DNA of 64,000 nt from Bacteroidota bacterium (GTDB lineage: Bacteria; Bacteroidota; Bacteroidia; Bacteroidales; Paludibacteraceae): assembly GCA_023391625.1 (NCBI GenBank), contig JAEWAN010000025.1, positions 51,165 to 115,164 of the forward strand, given 5' to 3'. Below, in pieces: positions 32,770 to 42,670 of the stretch (position 1 is its first letter; each line of letters opens with the position of its first letter). A model generated the notes under the pieces. It saw only the letters and a program-made list of their open reading frames with translations, ran no database searches and was not told the origin of the DNA. Made by a program: the position numbers and the translations under genes.

Positions 32770-35238
32770 ATGAAAAAAATCTCTCTTCTTGCGCTTATTA
32801 TAGTAAGCTCTTTTTGCAGTTCTTTTATTTTTGGAGAGCTGAAAGTGAATTACCTGTTCAATACTTCTCCGGATGATGAGAAGGAAGTGGTAGATAATAC
32901 CGGCAGTGGCTTTAATGCACAGCTTAAAGGTAGTGCGTCTGTTAAAGCTCTGGGCACGTATAACTTGCTTGATACCGGCGACGATAACGGATACCTGGAT
33001 ATGGGTGAGGCTGTGGGTAAAGTGATAGGTGCGTTGGAAAATTTCACCATCTCAACCTATGTTTACATTGATCCGGATATTGTTCTGACGGAAAACGGAA
33101 ACTTTATCTGGTCTTTTTCCAATTCGGACGATATTGCGGCAAGTGCGATAGGAAATATGTTTCTGGCGGCTAAGGATACGCGGTATGCCATATCGCCTAC
33201 CAATTACTCAAAGGAAAACAGTGTGAAAGTGGGTGAACCCATGGTTAAAGGTGAGTGGAAACATGTGACCTATGTGCAGTCCGGTGCGGAAGGTATCATA
33301 TACATTGACGGACAGGAAATACTGTCGGTGACTCTGACGGAAGAAAATGAAAAAATAATTTATCCTCGCCAGTTGGGCGAAACGAAGTACAATTTTATAG
33401 GAAAATCCCCTTACCGCAGCGACCGGATATTGAAGAATACATTGTTCTGGGATTTCCGGATTTATGATCAGGCTATGTCTGAGACAGAGGTTGCTTCATT
33501 TGCTTCGGAGCTTACTGCATTAAATACTTTGCTTTTCACAGAACAGGTGAACAATTGTTTTGAGCAGTTGTCTTTAGGCGATTTGTCAGAGGTGGTTACA
33601 GACCTGGAACTTCCGCATTCTGCTGAAGACGATGTTCTGATTACTTGGAAATCGTCCAATCCGGATTTTCTGTCGGATGAAGGTAAAGTGTTGAAACGTC
33701 CTGCACAGGGAGAGCAAGTATTGAAGGTAACTTTAACGGCCACCATAAAAAAACAGTCTGTGAGTGTAGAAAAGGCGTTTGAAGTTTCTGTTTTGCCTTA
33801 TTTCTCCGATGAAGAAAGTGTGAAAAGAGACAAAAGCAACATCGTGTTGGTAGGAAGGGTTGATAATCTGCGTGACAGTGTGTTGTTGCCGTCCGAAGGA
33901 ATAGAACAAAGTACCATTACCTGGGTTTCCGGCAATCCGGAATTTCTTGATAATAAAGGTAAAGTTGTGGCTTTAGCTCCTCATGGACAAGGAAAACAGG
34001 AAGTTGTCCTTACTGCCACTATAACTAAGGGAAGTGTGTCCGATACCCGTCAGTTTACTGTATATGTAGCCGAAGATGAAGGTTTCTCTGCTTATTTGTT
34101 TGCCTATTTTACGGGTAACAGCAAGTCCGATGAACAGATATTTTTTGCACTAAGTGATGACGGTTTCAAATATACCTCGTTGAATGACGGTAAACCTATT
34201 ATTAATTCGGCGGATATAAGCCGTACCGGTGGTGTACGTGACCCTCATATTTTGCGTGGTAACGACGGGAAATATTATATGGTTGTTACGGATATGGTTT
34301 CGGCAAACGGATGGAGTTCTAACAGGGGAATGGTGTTGCTGAAGTCAGATAATTTATTGGACTGGACTTCCAGCGCGATACATATTCCTGATGTTTTTGA
34401 AAACTTCAAGGAAGTGCTTCGTGTTTGGGCGCCTCAGGTTATTTATGATGAGGCTGCGGGTAAATATATGGTTTACTTCTCTATGTTGCTTCCCGGCGGA
34501 TATGATATTATTTATTATTCTTATGCCAATGCCGATTTTACGGCTTTGGAAACAGAACCGAAGCAATTGTATTTCAGTCCGACCAATTCTTCCGCTATTG
34601 ACGGTGATATTATCTTCCACGATGGAGAATACCATTTGTTCTTTAAAACCGAAGGTTCTGGCAATGGCATAAAGAAAGCGGTGTCTGATAAACTGACGGA
34701 AGGTTACGTATTGTATGATAAATATTTACAGCAGACAACGCAGGCGGTGGAAGGTAGTTGCGTGTTCCGTCTTTACAATACGGATAACTATATCCTGATG
34801 TATGATGTGTATAACAACGGAAGGTATGAGTTTACCCAAAGTACGGATTTGGAAAATTTTACCCGTGTAGAACAGTCTTTGATATCCATGAACTTCCATC
34901 CTCGTCACGGTACGGTTATCCCTATTACAGCAGCGGAAAAAGAGGCATTGTTGGAAAAATGGGGCGAAAAGAAACCGGATAAAAAGGAGGAATATAAGTC
35001 GGCTCAAATAGCGTTATATCCGAATCCGGCTCAGGACTTTATTACTTTGGATTTAGGTGACGATATGCCTTGTGACGGTGTGATTTCTATTTTGGATGTG
35101 AATGGCAAAATGCTGTTCGCGCAAAAAAATAATGAAGCCAAAACGCAAATAGATATCTCTTCTCTGGCTGCAGGTCTGTATCTTCTTCAATATACCACAG
35201 AAGCTGAATCAGTAACAGCAAAATTTTCTGTTTATTAG
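32770..35238 (+). CDS. Secreted LamG/Ig/GH43-like glycosidase with T9SS sorting domain
   Basis: About 822 residues from ATG 32770 (a TTG at 32764 is open but unlikely). After a signal peptide (MKKISLLALIIVSSFCSS) comes a LamG-like domain (~30-235; VKGEWKHVTYVQSG), two atrophied bacterial Ig-like repeats (~250-437; ITWKSSNPDFLS and ITWVSGNPEFLD), then a five-blade propeller of the GH43 type (~440-745) with RTGGVRDPHILRG, whose Asp fits the catalytic base, and FHDGEYHLFFKTEGSG. A type A T9SS sorting domain (IALYPNPAQDFITLDL to the end) follows. It is likely a surface arabinose- or xylose-releasing enzyme; the substrate is unknown. Confidence 0.88.
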   Translation: MKKISLLALIIVSSFCSSFIFGELKVNYLFNTSPDDEKEVVDNTGSGFNAQLKGSASVKALGTYNLLDTGDDNGYLDMGEAVGKVIGALENFTISTYVYIDPDIVLTENGNFIWSFSNSDDIAASAIGNMFLAAKDTRYAISPTNYSKENSVKVGEPMVKGEWKHVTYVQSGAEGIIYIDGQEILSVTLTEENEKIIYPRQLGETKYNFIGKSPYRSDRILKNTLFWDFRIYDQAMSETEVASFASELTALNTLLFTEQVNNCFEQLSLGDLSEVVTDLELPHSAEDDVLITWKSSNPDFLSDEGKVLKRPAQGEQVLKVTLTATIKKQSVSVEKAFEVSVLPYFSDEESVKRDKSNIVLVGRVDNLRDSVLLPSEGIEQSTITWVSGNPEFLDNKGKVVALAPHGQGKQEVVLTATITKGSVSDTRQFTVYVAEDEGFSAYLFAYFTGNSKSDEQIFFALSDDGFKYTSLNDGKPIINSADISRTGGVRDPHILRGNDGKYYMVVTDMVSANGWSSNRGMVLLKSDNLLDWTSSAIHIPDVFENFKEVLRVWAPQVIYDEAAGKYMVYFSMLLPGGYDIIYYSYANADFTALETEPKQLYFSPTNSSAIDGDIIFHDGEYHLFFKTEGSGNGIKKAVSDKLTEGYVLYDKYLQQTTQAVEGSCVFRLYNTDNYILMYDVYNNGRYEFTQSTDLENFTRVEQSLISMNFHPRHGTVIPITAAEKEALLEKWGEKKPDKKEEYKSAQIALYPNPAQDFITLDLGDDMPCDGVISILDVNGKMLFAQKNNEAKTQIDISSLAAGLYLLQYTTEAESVTAKFSVY

Positions 35239-35262
35239 GATTTTTTATTGTTTTCATATATA

Positions 35263-35292
35263 AGGCCGTTCCTCACAGGAATGGCCTTTTTT
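35263..35292 (+). terminator. Terminator of the GH43-like gene
   Basis: AGGCCGTTCCT pairs with AGGAATGGCCT (one G-T) and a T7 run follows. Confidence 0.75.
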
Positions 35293-35497
35293 GTAATCGT
35301 GGCTAAGTAATACGGTAAGCTATTTATTCGATTTGTGCTTTCTTGTTTGAATTGTCTGGTTGTAAGGTAGAATTTCTTTTAAATTGCTGTTTATCGTGTG
35401 GATTGCAGAGAAGAAGTAGGGTGAAAATCAACAAATAGCTGTTTTGTTTGTTATTATAAGTACAAATGAATTATAAACCAATAAAAAATATACGGAT

Positions 35498-35740
35498 ATG
35501 GAAAATGAAATGATTCCCAGGCAAACAGAACAAAAAATTATAACCGATCTTGAACGGATGATCAAGTCCGGGAAAAAAGGAAGTCTGCTCTTGAGTGACT
35601 ATGTAGATGATAATTGGGGTGCTTGTATGGACTTTGCTATGTTGTATGAAGCGTCGGACGACCTTGGTTATTTTGTAAATCAACAGCGGGAACAAGGTGT
35701 TTCTGTGAAAGTGGAGGAAGACCGCATTTCTGTTTTGTAA
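35498..35740 (+). CDS. Small cytosolic hypothetical protein
   Basis: 80 residues: a basic helix (TEQKIITDLERMIKSGKKGS), an acidic turn (LSDYVDDNWGACMDFAMLYE) and a C-terminal KVEEDRISVL strand. No signal or membrane span. Family not recognised. The gene stands alone with a stem-loop behind it. Confidence 0.55.
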   Translation: MENEMIPRQTEQKIITDLERMIKSGKKGSLLLSDYVDDNWGACMDFAMLYEASDDLGYFVNQQREQGVSVKVEEDRISVL

Positions 35741-35793
35741 AGTCGGACGGTACGATTTCTTTAATGTACGATAGAGGTATGTGGAGTGGCAAG

Positions 35794-35836
35794 ACTCTTT
35801 TTTATTTATTAAGCCTAAGAATAAATAAAAAAGAGT
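35794..35836. terminator. Hairpin with 17-bp perfect arms
   Basis: ACTCTTTTTTATTTATT (35794-35810) pairs with AATAAATAAAAAAGAGT (35820-35836) over 9 bases. Ends the small gene at 35498. Confidence 0.65.
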
Positions 35837-36043
35837 TTTAGTGTTGAAAGCAGGAGAGTGGAAGTGTGTTTTTACTTCTCGTTCGGCGTGTAATGTTGCC
35901 CGGTTTTGCAAGTAAAGAATCAGGGGAGATATTTTTCAGGAAGATTTTTGCGTGTGGGCGCATGTGCGTTTTCAGAATAAAAAGACGGTATGGTGAAAAG
36001 CTGTTTTGTTTATTTCCCCTTTTTTGAGAATTTTAACCGCCTC
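35837..36043. other. Gene-free gap before the ftsX promoter
   Basis: Nothing recognisable in about 200 bases; the leader from 36078 to 36251 is also without a gene. Confidence 0.4.
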
Positions 36044-36077
36044 TTTGGGAGTAGTTAAGAAAAATAATGTATTTTTG
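36044..36077 (+). promoter_or_regulatory. Promoter of the ftsX-uppP-truB run
   Basis: TTTG (36044-36047) and TATTTTTG (36070-36077) are 22 bases apart, close to the Bacteroidetes consensus. The transcript would have a leader of about 170 bases. Confidence 0.55.
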
Positions 36078-36251
36078 TCTGATTTTTCCCGGATTATGCT
36101 TTTTTATAACAAAGCTGATTAATTATTTATAACTGATGACACAAACATCTTGTTCTATATAAAAATATAAAATCTGCTCGGCAATGAGGCTTATACCTGC
36201 GCCGGGTTTGTTTTTTTTATACCGGGATACACTTTAACGCATATTTGCTGT

Positions 36252-37133
36252 ATGTCTAAAAATAAAGTAAGAAAGCAAAAACATAGTTTTTGGAATATGC
36301 ACCTTACATCCACCATTAGCATATCGTTGGTGCTTTTCCTTATTGGCATTACCTGCTTGATGGTTTTGTCTGTACACTCAATGAGTACCCGGGTGAGGGA
36401 GAATATCAATTTGTCCATTGTTCTGAATGACGCAATAACCCCGGATTATGTGAACCGGATAGAACGTTATTTGCAGTCTTCACCCTATGCAAAGTCAGTT
36501 GTGTATATTCCCAAGGAAGATGCTCTGAAAGAATTGGTGGAGTCGCTGGGTGAAGACCCGCAGGAATTTCTCGGTTATAATCCCTTGTTGGCTTCTCTGG
36601 AGGTAAAATTGAATGCCGCATATGCCAATACGGACAGTGTGGCAATGATAGAAAGCAAATTAAGTACGTTTGACCATATAAACAGGGTAGTGTACCAGCG
36701 GGATATGGTAGATTTGGTAAATAAAAATGTAACCAAGATCAGTATCCTTCTGTTAGGCGTTGCTTTGGTACTTCTGCTTATTTCCATGGCCTTGATTAAT
36801 AATACTATGCGTCTGGCCATTTACTCCAACCGTTTTCTTATCAATACGATGAAGCTGGTTGGGGCTACACCCTGGTTCATACGTAAGCCGTACATCCGGC
36901 AAGGAATCCGCAACGGATTTATAGCCGGTATTCTCGCCATCATATACCTTGCGGTTATGATTTATTATGTGAAAGATCAGTTTGGGTTGGGCGGTATGGA
37001 GTTAAGCGTACACACTCTTACTGCTGTTTGCTGTATTATCATGGCGACAGGTATCCTGATTACCGGGGGGGCTTCCTATTTTGCCGTAGGACGTTACCTG
37101 CGTATGAATACCAATGATATGTATTTTGTATAA
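36252..37133 (+). CDS. ftsX: Cell-division ABC-transporter-like protein FtsX
   Basis: 293 residues with the FtsX layout: cytosolic N-terminus, first span (ISISLVLFLIGITCLMVL), a periplasmic domain (~50-165) with YIPKEDALKELVESLGED and DPQEFLGYNPL, and three C-terminal spans. It works with the ATPase FtsE to control peptidoglycan hydrolases at the septum; ftsE is not in this window. First gene of a tight run with DUF3098, uppP, truB and queA, an arrangement I know from many Bacteroidetes. Confidence 0.93.
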   Translation: MSKNKVRKQKHSFWNMHLTSTISISLVLFLIGITCLMVLSVHSMSTRVRENINLSIVLNDAITPDYVNRIERYLQSSPYAKSVVYIPKEDALKELVESLGEDPQEFLGYNPLLASLEVKLNAAYANTDSVAMIESKLSTFDHINRVVYQRDMVDLVNKNVTKISILLLGVALVLLLISMALINNTMRLAIYSNRFLINTMKLVGATPWFIRKPYIRQGIRNGFIAGILAIIYLAVMIYYVKDQFGLGGMELSVHTLTAVCCIIMATGILITGGASYFAVGRYLRMNTNDMYFV

Positions 37134-37153
37134 TTTTAATCCAATAAAAAGTT

Positions 37154-37396
37154 ATGGGAACGGAAAATGATAATAAACGTTTCATGATAGGAAAAATCAA
37201 CCTGTTGCTTATCGGCTGCAGTTTCATTGTGATTGTCATAGGGTTTCTTCTGATGATGGGGCCTGCTACGGAAGTAAGTTTTGAACCGGATATTTTTAGT
37301 ACCCGTAGGACTATTGTAGGGCCTATGATTGCGTTTTTCGGTTTCCTGAGTATGGTTTTTTCTATTTTATATAAGCCTAAAAAAGAAGAAAAATGA
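37154..37396 (+). CDS. DUF3098 membrane protein
   Basis: 80 residues with two spans (KINLLLIGCSFIVIVIGFLL and a second near 50-70) and a conserved FEPDIFSTRRTIVGPMIAF between. This is the usual DUF3098 position between ftsX and uppP in Bacteroidetes. Function unknown, presumably linked to division or undecaprenyl recycling. Its stop overlaps uppP by four bases. Confidence 0.85.
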   Translation: MGTENDNKRFMIGKINLLLIGCSFIVIVIGFLLMMGPATEVSFEPDIFSTRRTIVGPMIAFFGFLSMVFSILYKPKKEEK

Positions 37397-38196
37397 ATTG
37401 GTTTGAGGCGTTATTGTTAGGATTGCTGCAAGGGTTGACAGAATTTTTACCGGTAAGTAGCAGCGGTCATCTTATCATAGGGCAGGAATTGTTGAATCTT
37501 GATACATCGGCTGCCGATAATCTCCAGTTTACAGTGATTGTACATGCAGCAACTGTATTAAGTACCATTGTGATCCTTTGGAAAGAAATATCTTTCCTTT
37601 TTAAGGGAACATTCTGCACCAAGGCATGGAATGATGAAAAATCATATGTACTGAAGCTGGTTATATCCATGATTCCCGTATTTATAGTAGGAGTCTTTTT
37701 CAAAGATTATGTGGAAGCTCTGTTCGGGCAGGGTATTTTGTTGGTAGGTTGCTGTTTGCTGCTTACGGCCTGTCTGCTTACTTTTGCCTACTTTGCCAAA
37801 CCACGTCAGAAAGAAAATATATCTTACCGGGATGCCTTTATCATCGGGTTATCGCAGGCTGTTGCAGTGTTGCCGGGCTTGTCCCGTTCCGGTACAACCA
37901 TAGCCACCGGTTTGTTGTTGGGAAATAAGAAAGAAAATATTGCCCAGTTCTCATTTCTGATGGTGCTTGTCCCTATTCTGGGAGAAGCCTTTCTGGATGT
38001 GCTGAAAATGATACAGGAGCCTGCTGCGGCAGGGGTAGGTATTCTGCCTTTGGTTGTAGGTTTTTTCAGTGCTTTTATAGCCGGTTGTTTCGCCTGTAAG
38101 TTTATGATCAATCTGGTAAAAAAAGGAAAGTTGATTTATTTCGCTATTTACTGTGTTATTATAGGTGCAGTTGCGATAATCTATTCACTTGTATAG
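37393..38196 (+). CDS. uppP: Undecaprenyl-diphosphatase UppP (BacA)
   Basis: 267 residues, standard length. It removes a phosphate from undecaprenyl diphosphate in the inner membrane, renewing the lipid carrier for wall and LPS synthesis, and gives bacitracin resistance. ALLLGLLQGLTEFLPVSSSG (residues 6-25) holds the catalytic E; GLSRSGTTIATGLLLG near 158 holds the second signature. Starts ATGA-overlapped with DUF3098, ends eight bases before truB. Confidence 0.96.
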   Translation: MNWFEALLLGLLQGLTEFLPVSSSGHLIIGQELLNLDTSAADNLQFTVIVHAATVLSTIVILWKEISFLFKGTFCTKAWNDEKSYVLKLVISMIPVFIVGVFFKDYVEALFGQGILLVGCCLLLTACLLTFAYFAKPRQKENISYRDAFIIGLSQAVAVLPGLSRSGTTIATGLLLGNKKENIAQFSFLMVLVPILGEAFLDVLKMIQEPAAAGVGILPLVVGFFSAFIAGCFACKFMINLVKKGKLIYFAIYCVIIGAVAIIYSLV

Positions 38197-38203
38197 CTGG
38201 TAG

Positions 38204-38923
38204 ATGGATTTTAAAGAAGGAGAAGTAATATATGTGGATAAGCCGCTGGGGTGGACCTCTTTCCGGGTTGTAAACCGTGTACGGGGTACTATACAACGGT
38301 TTTACCATATTAAAAAGCTGAAAGTGGGGCATGCCGGAACGCTGGACCCGCTGGCCACCGGAGTGATGATATTATGTACAGGGAAGGCTACCAAACAGAT
38401 TGAAAACTTCCAGTACCAGACAAAGGAATATGTAGCCACTTTAAAGTTAGGGGCTACTACACCCTCTTTTGACGGAGAACATCCCGAAGATGCTGTTTTT
38501 CCGGTTTCCCATATAACCCCGGACTTGGTGGAGGAAACAATCCGGAAGTTTACCGGAGAAATATGGCAGGTTCCGCCGGTATATTCTGCGGTAAAAGTAG
38601 ATGGGAAAAGAGCTTATAACTATGCGAGGAATGGTGAGGAAGTGGAGCTTAAGCCGAAGCTGCTGGTAATCGATGAAATAGAAGTCCTGGATTTTGCATT
38701 GCCCGTCCTGAAAATACGGGTGGTATGCAGCAAAGGAACATATATCCGGGCTTTGGCCCGTGACATCGGTCAGGCGCTTGGTAGCGGAGCTTACCTTACG
38801 GCGTTGGAACGGACACGTGTAGGAGATAAAAAACTGGAAGATTGCTGGCAGGTGGACGACCTGATGGCTTTCTTGGAAAAAGAAGGACAGAATATACAGC
38901 CGGAAAGTGATGAAGAAAAATAA
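38204..38923 (+). CDS. truB: tRNA pseudouridine-55 synthase
   Basis: 239 residues. It makes pseudouridine 55 in the T-loop of tRNAs. YVDKPLGWTSFRVVNRVR and KVGHAGTLDPLATGVMILCT carry the nucleophile Asp (GTLDPLATG). YSAVKVDGKRAYNYAR and GTYIRALARDIG match the other TruB blocks. The short PUA tail is missing, as in many Bacteroidetes. Confidence 0.95.
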   Translation: MDFKEGEVIYVDKPLGWTSFRVVNRVRGTIQRFYHIKKLKVGHAGTLDPLATGVMILCTGKATKQIENFQYQTKEYVATLKLGATTPSFDGEHPEDAVFPVSHITPDLVEETIRKFTGEIWQVPPVYSAVKVDGKRAYNYARNGEEVELKPKLLVIDEIEVLDFALPVLKIRVVCSKGTYIRALARDIGQALGSGAYLTALERTRVGDKKLEDCWQVDDLMAFLEKEGQNIQPESDEEK

Positions 38924-38991
38924 TCCGGTCTTGTTCCGTTTTTTATAAATATCTTGGTAGTAATACTTGAAAACGATCAAATACTCAATAT

Positions 38992-40041
38992 ATGAAACTA
39001 TCTCAGTTTAAATTTAAATTGCCGGAAGAGTTGATAGCCCAGCATCCGGCTTATCATCGTGATGAATCGCGCTTGATGGTGGTGAACCGTAAAACGGGGG
39101 ATATTGAACATGTAATCTTCAAGGATATCATTAAATATTTTGATGAAAAAGACTTGTTCATATTTAATGATACCAAGGTTTTTCCAGCTCGTTTATACGG
39201 GAATAAGGAAAAAACCGGTGCGCAGATAGAAGTGTTTCTGCTTCGTGAGTTGAACCGCGAAATGCATTTATGGGATGTGCTGGTGGAGCCGGCGCGTAAA
39301 ATCCGGATCGGTAATAAATTGTATTTCGGTGATAATGATTCTGTGGTAGCGGAAGTTATTGATAATACAACGTCCCGTGGGCGTACGCTGCGCTTTTTGT
39401 ATGACGGGTCGCATGATGAATTTAAAAAGAATCTTTATGCGTTGGGGGAAACTCCGATACCTCGTTCCATTGCCCGTCCGGTAGAACCGGAAGATGAAGA
39501 ACGCTTCCAGACTATTTTTGCTAAGAATGAAGGAGCTGTTTCTGCGCCGGGGGCAGGTTTGCATTTCAGCCGTGAATTGATGAAACGGATGGAAATCAAA
39601 GGTATTGACAGTACCTTCTTAACCTCGCACATGAGCCTGGGTAATTTCCGGGAGATAGACGTGGAAGACCTGACTAAACATAAAATGGATTCGGAGCAAA
39701 TGGTTATTACTGCCGAAACTTCAGAAACCGTAAATAATGCGCAGCTTAGCCACCGTCGTATTTGTGCGGTTGGAGTTACTGTGATGCGCGCTTTGGAAAC
39801 TGTGGCCGGAACGGAAGGTAAAATTAAACCTTATGACGGATGGACTAATAAATTTATTTTCCCTCCGTATGACTTTACAGTGGCAAATTCTATGGTAACT
39901 AACTTCCATATGCCGTATTCTACTTTGCTGATGATGACTGCTGCTTTCGGAGGTTATGATTATGTGATGAATGCGTATGACGTGGCTATTAAAGAAGGAT
40001 ACCGGTTCGGTGTATATGGAGATGCCATGCTGATTATTTAA
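38992..40041 (+). CDS. queA: S-adenosylmethionine:tRNA ribosyltransferase-isomerase
   Basis: 349 residues, full length. It turns 7-aminomethyl-7-deazaguanine in tRNA into epoxyqueuosine with SAM. SQFKFKLPEELIAQHP at the N-terminus, HLWDVLVEPARKIRIG, GAVSAPGAGLHFSREL and TNFHMPYSTLLMMTAAFGG are all family blocks. It follows truB after 68 bases and is probably in the same transcript; a 20-bp hairpin ends it. Confidence 0.96.
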   Translation: MKLSQFKFKLPEELIAQHPAYHRDESRLMVVNRKTGDIEHVIFKDIIKYFDEKDLFIFNDTKVFPARLYGNKEKTGAQIEVFLLRELNREMHLWDVLVEPARKIRIGNKLYFGDNDSVVAEVIDNTTSRGRTLRFLYDGSHDEFKKNLYALGETPIPRSIARPVEPEDEERFQTIFAKNEGAVSAPGAGLHFSRELMKRMEIKGIDSTFLTSHMSLGNFREIDVEDLTKHKMDSEQMVITAETSETVNNAQLSHRRICAVGVTVMRALETVAGTEGKIKPYDGWTNKFIFPPYDFTVANSMVTNFHMPYSTLLMMTAAFGGYDYVMNAYDVAIKEGYRFGVYGDAMLII

Positions 40042-40090
40042 TAATAACAGGAATAATGTCCGGCAGGAGTTTCTGTTCCGGACGATTGCT

Positions 40091-40133
40091 CACACAAGGG
40101 GCAGGAAAGATTTTCTTTCCTGCCCCTTGTGTG
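40091..40133. terminator. Bidirectional terminator with 20-bp perfect arms
   Basis: Arms 40091-40110 and 40114-40133 (CACACAAGGGGCAGG... / ...CCTGCCCCTTGTGTG) with a TTT loop. It separates queA from the convergent thioesterase gene. Confidence 0.85.
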
Positions 40134-40202
40134 ATTTATAGTTTATTCTGTCCGGTAAAGTGTGGATAGAACAAGTTTAGAAAACCAGATGTAAGGAGAT
40201 GT

Positions 40203-40616
40203 TTATATTTTCCTCCATTGCAGGTATTCAGCAAAAGCTTCGTCAAACAAGTCCGGTTTGGCTATTTTTCCGTTAATCAGGCATACTATTTCTATTTCAG
40301 CCTTGGCACATAAAGTGTCGTCCGGTACCAGGCGTATTTCCTGTAAAAAGTAATAACGTAACCCTTCCCTTTCAATGGATATTTTGCTGATAAATTCGTC
40401 TGATCCCCGTAATGAATGGCGGTAGCCTATATTTGCGTTACGCAGCAGGGGTATGATGTTGGCGGCAGTCAGGTCGCGGAGTTTTAAACCGCATGATTCC
40501 ATCATTTCATGTCGTGTCGCTTCAAAATAATGCAGGTAGTTGGCGTTGTTTACTACGCCTTGTGCGTCGCACTCATAATCACGCACTTTCATCCTGTACT
40601 CGTAAGTTTTAGCCAT
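40203..40616 (-). CDS. Acyl-CoA thioesterase, 4HBT hotdog fold
   Basis: 137 residues. RDYECDAQGVVNNANYLHYF is the 4HBT block, with the catalytic Asp in the CDAQGVVNN stretch and the helix after it. The rest fits a single hotdog domain. It hydrolyses acyl-CoA to acid and CoA; the actual substrate is unknown, but the aryl-CoA ligase next door makes an aromatic or fatty acyl-CoA plausible. Confidence 0.85.
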   Translation of the reverse strand: MAKTYEYRMKVRDYECDAQGVVNNANYLHYFEATRHEMMESCGLKLRDLTAANIIPLLRNANIGYRHSLRGSDEFISKISIEREGLRYYFLQEIRLVPDDTLCAKAEIEIVCLINGKIAKPDLFDEAFAEYLQWRKI

Positions 40617-40788
40617 AATAAAATTGTTGCTTGAGTTGAGACAGCAAAAATAAAAGATTTTTTAATTAAAACCATACCGGTGAAATAAATCCGGGGCTGA
40701 TGCCGGGCAAGGAGAATGAATTTTGTCATCAGTCATATAAAAAATGAAAAACAATTCCTGTTTGGTTTTTAAGTGTAGCAAAAAAACG

Positions 40789-40796
40789 TAAATTTG
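40789..40796 (+). promoter_or_regulatory. -7 element (TAAATTTG) before the ACT gene
   Basis: TAnnTTTG 69 bases before the ATG; TTTG at 40761 is 24 bases upstream, slightly long for a -33 box. Confidence 0.45.
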
Positions 40797-40864
40797 CATT
40801 CTTGTAAAACGGATGTAGCTCAGTGCTATGTCACTTTATTCATTAACTCTTAAATAAAATAACT

Positions 40865-41284
40865 ATGACCATACGACAGTTATCCGTATTTCTGGAAAAT
40901 AAAACAGGTTATTTAAACCAGATGTTAGCCGTGTTGGCTGAATTTAATATCAATATTATAGCTCTGACAGTGGCCGATACAAGTGATTACGGTATTGTCC
41001 GCATGATAGTGTCTGACCCGGCCAAAGCGTTGGAAGTGTTGCGTGAAAGGCAGTTTACTGTTCGTATGCACGATATCCTTTCTCTGGAAATGGATCCGGA
41101 ACCCGGTTCTATGGCTAAAATCCTGGACTTGTTTACTGCCGATGATATCTGTATTGAGTATGTATATGCTTTCAGTTTTGGAAGTAAATCAATTGTAATC
41201 CTACGTACTGACAACCGGGAAAAATCAATAGAAGTTATCCTGAAAAATAATCTTAAGTCAATACGCGAATCGGACTTGAAGTAA
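40865..41284 (+). CDS. Two-ACT-domain regulatory protein
   Basis: 139 residues. Two tandem ACT units (IRQLSVFLENKTGYLNQMLA and MAKILDLFTADDICIEYVYA) without a catalytic domain. ACT pairs bind amino acids and tune partner enzymes. Its position ahead of the aryl-CoA ligase is conserved in Bacteroidetes in my experience, and suggests it senses an amino acid of that pathway. Confidence 0.85.
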   Translation: MTIRQLSVFLENKTGYLNQMLAVLAEFNINIIALTVADTSDYGIVRMIVSDPAKALEVLRERQFTVRMHDILSLEMDPEPGSMAKILDLFTADDICIEYVYAFSFGSKSIVILRTDNREKSIEVILKNNLKSIRESDLK

Positions 41285-41371
41285 TATCCGGCATACAGGG
41301 TGCGGAATCCGATTCTCAACCATAAACACAAATAAAAACAGTCTTTAGCGACTCCCGAAATATAACAAAAA

Positions 41372-42670
41372 ATGATTTGGAATAAAGAAATAGAGTGCAT
41401 GTCGCGTGATAAAATGCGCGCATTGCAGACAGAACGATTGAAAGAACTGGTAAACCGCGTTTACCACAATGTAGCGTTTTATCGTAAACGTATGGATGAA
41501 AAAGGAGTAAAACCTTCGGACATCCAGTCTATTGAAGATATATCAAAATTGCCTTTTACGTATAAGCAGGATTTGCGTGATAACTATCCTTTCGGCTTGT
41601 TTGCCGTGCCGATGAAAGAAATTGTGCGTATCCACGGTTCAAGCGGAACAACCGGAAAACCCACTACGGTAGGTTATACCCGCAATGACCTTGAAATATG
41701 GAGTGAGGTGGTGGCACGCAGTATGACCATGGCCGGCATTACTTCCGAAGATACTATGCAGGTGGCTTATGGGTATGGCCTGTTTACCGGAGGGCTGGGA
41801 GCCCACTATGGCGCTGAACGTATCGGTTGTTCTGTCATTCCTATTTCAGGAGGTAATACCCGCCGACAGTTGCAACTGATGGCCGATTTCGGTTCTACCG
41901 CATTGGCCTGTACGCCGTCTTATGCTTTGCATATTGCGGACTCTATGTCAGAACACGGATATTCTTTGAGCGACCTTAAACTGAAAAAAGGTATTTTCGG
42001 TGCAGAACCCTGGACGGAAAATATGCGTAAGGAGCTGGAACGTAAGTGGGGTATCGATGCTTTTGATATTTACGGGTTGAGCGAAATCATGGGCCCTGGT
42101 GTGGCAAACGATTGTATTTACCATGCCGGACTGCATATACATGAAGATCATTTCTTCCCGGAAATTGTGGATCCGGAAACCAAAGAACCGCTTCCTGACG
42201 GGCAGGAAGGTGAACTTGTGTTTACTACCTTGACCAAAGAAGGTATTCCTTTGCTGCGTTACAACACGCGCGACCTTTCAACCCTGACCCGTGAAAAATG
42301 TGAGTGCGGACGTACCACGGTGCGTATGGCTAAAATCACCGGACGGAGCGACGATATGTTGATTATCCGTGGTGTGAACCTGTTCCCGTCGCAGATAGAG
42401 CACGTGTTGCTGGAGTTGGGAGAAACCAGTGCACACTACATGCTGTATGTGGACAGAAAGAACAACCTGGATACGCTCGAGCTGAAAGTGGAACTGGAAG
42501 AAGCGCAGCTTACCGATAAAATCAGGGATTTGCAGAACTTGTCCCGAAAGATAGAGCATGCTTTAAACAGCGCTATCGGATTGAGTGTAAAGGTGACTTT
42601 GGTTGAACCTAAAACCATAGCCCGCAGCGAAGGTAAGGCGAAAAGAGTAGTGGATAACCGGAAAAAATAA
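41372..42670 (+). CDS. paaK: Phenylacetate--CoA ligase
   Basis: 432 residues, normal length for PaaK. HGSSGTTGKPTTVGYTRNDL is the AMP-binding loop, DIYGLSEIMGPGVANDC the adenylate-binding block, and ITGRSDDMLIIRGVNLFPSQ the C-terminal hinge. It activates phenylacetate or related arylacetates with ATP and CoA, or may run backward to make ATP from arylacetyl-CoA in fermenting anaerobes. The neighbouring ACT and aminotransferase genes fit amino-acid derived aryl acids. Confidence 0.92.
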   Translation: MIWNKEIECMSRDKMRALQTERLKELVNRVYHNVAFYRKRMDEKGVKPSDIQSIEDISKLPFTYKQDLRDNYPFGLFAVPMKEIVRIHGSSGTTGKPTTVGYTRNDLEIWSEVVARSMTMAGITSEDTMQVAYGYGLFTGGLGAHYGAERIGCSVIPISGGNTRRQLQLMADFGSTALACTPSYALHIADSMSEHGYSLSDLKLKKGIFGAEPWTENMRKELERKWGIDAFDIYGLSEIMGPGVANDCIYHAGLHIHEDHFFPEIVDPETKEPLPDGQEGELVFTTLTKEGIPLLRYNTRDLSTLTREKCECGRTTVRMAKITGRSDDMLIIRGVNLFPSQIEHVLLELGETSAHYMLYVDRKNNLDTLELKVELEEAQLTDKIRDLQNLSRKIEHALNSAIGLSVKVTLVEPKTIARSEGKAKRVVDNRKK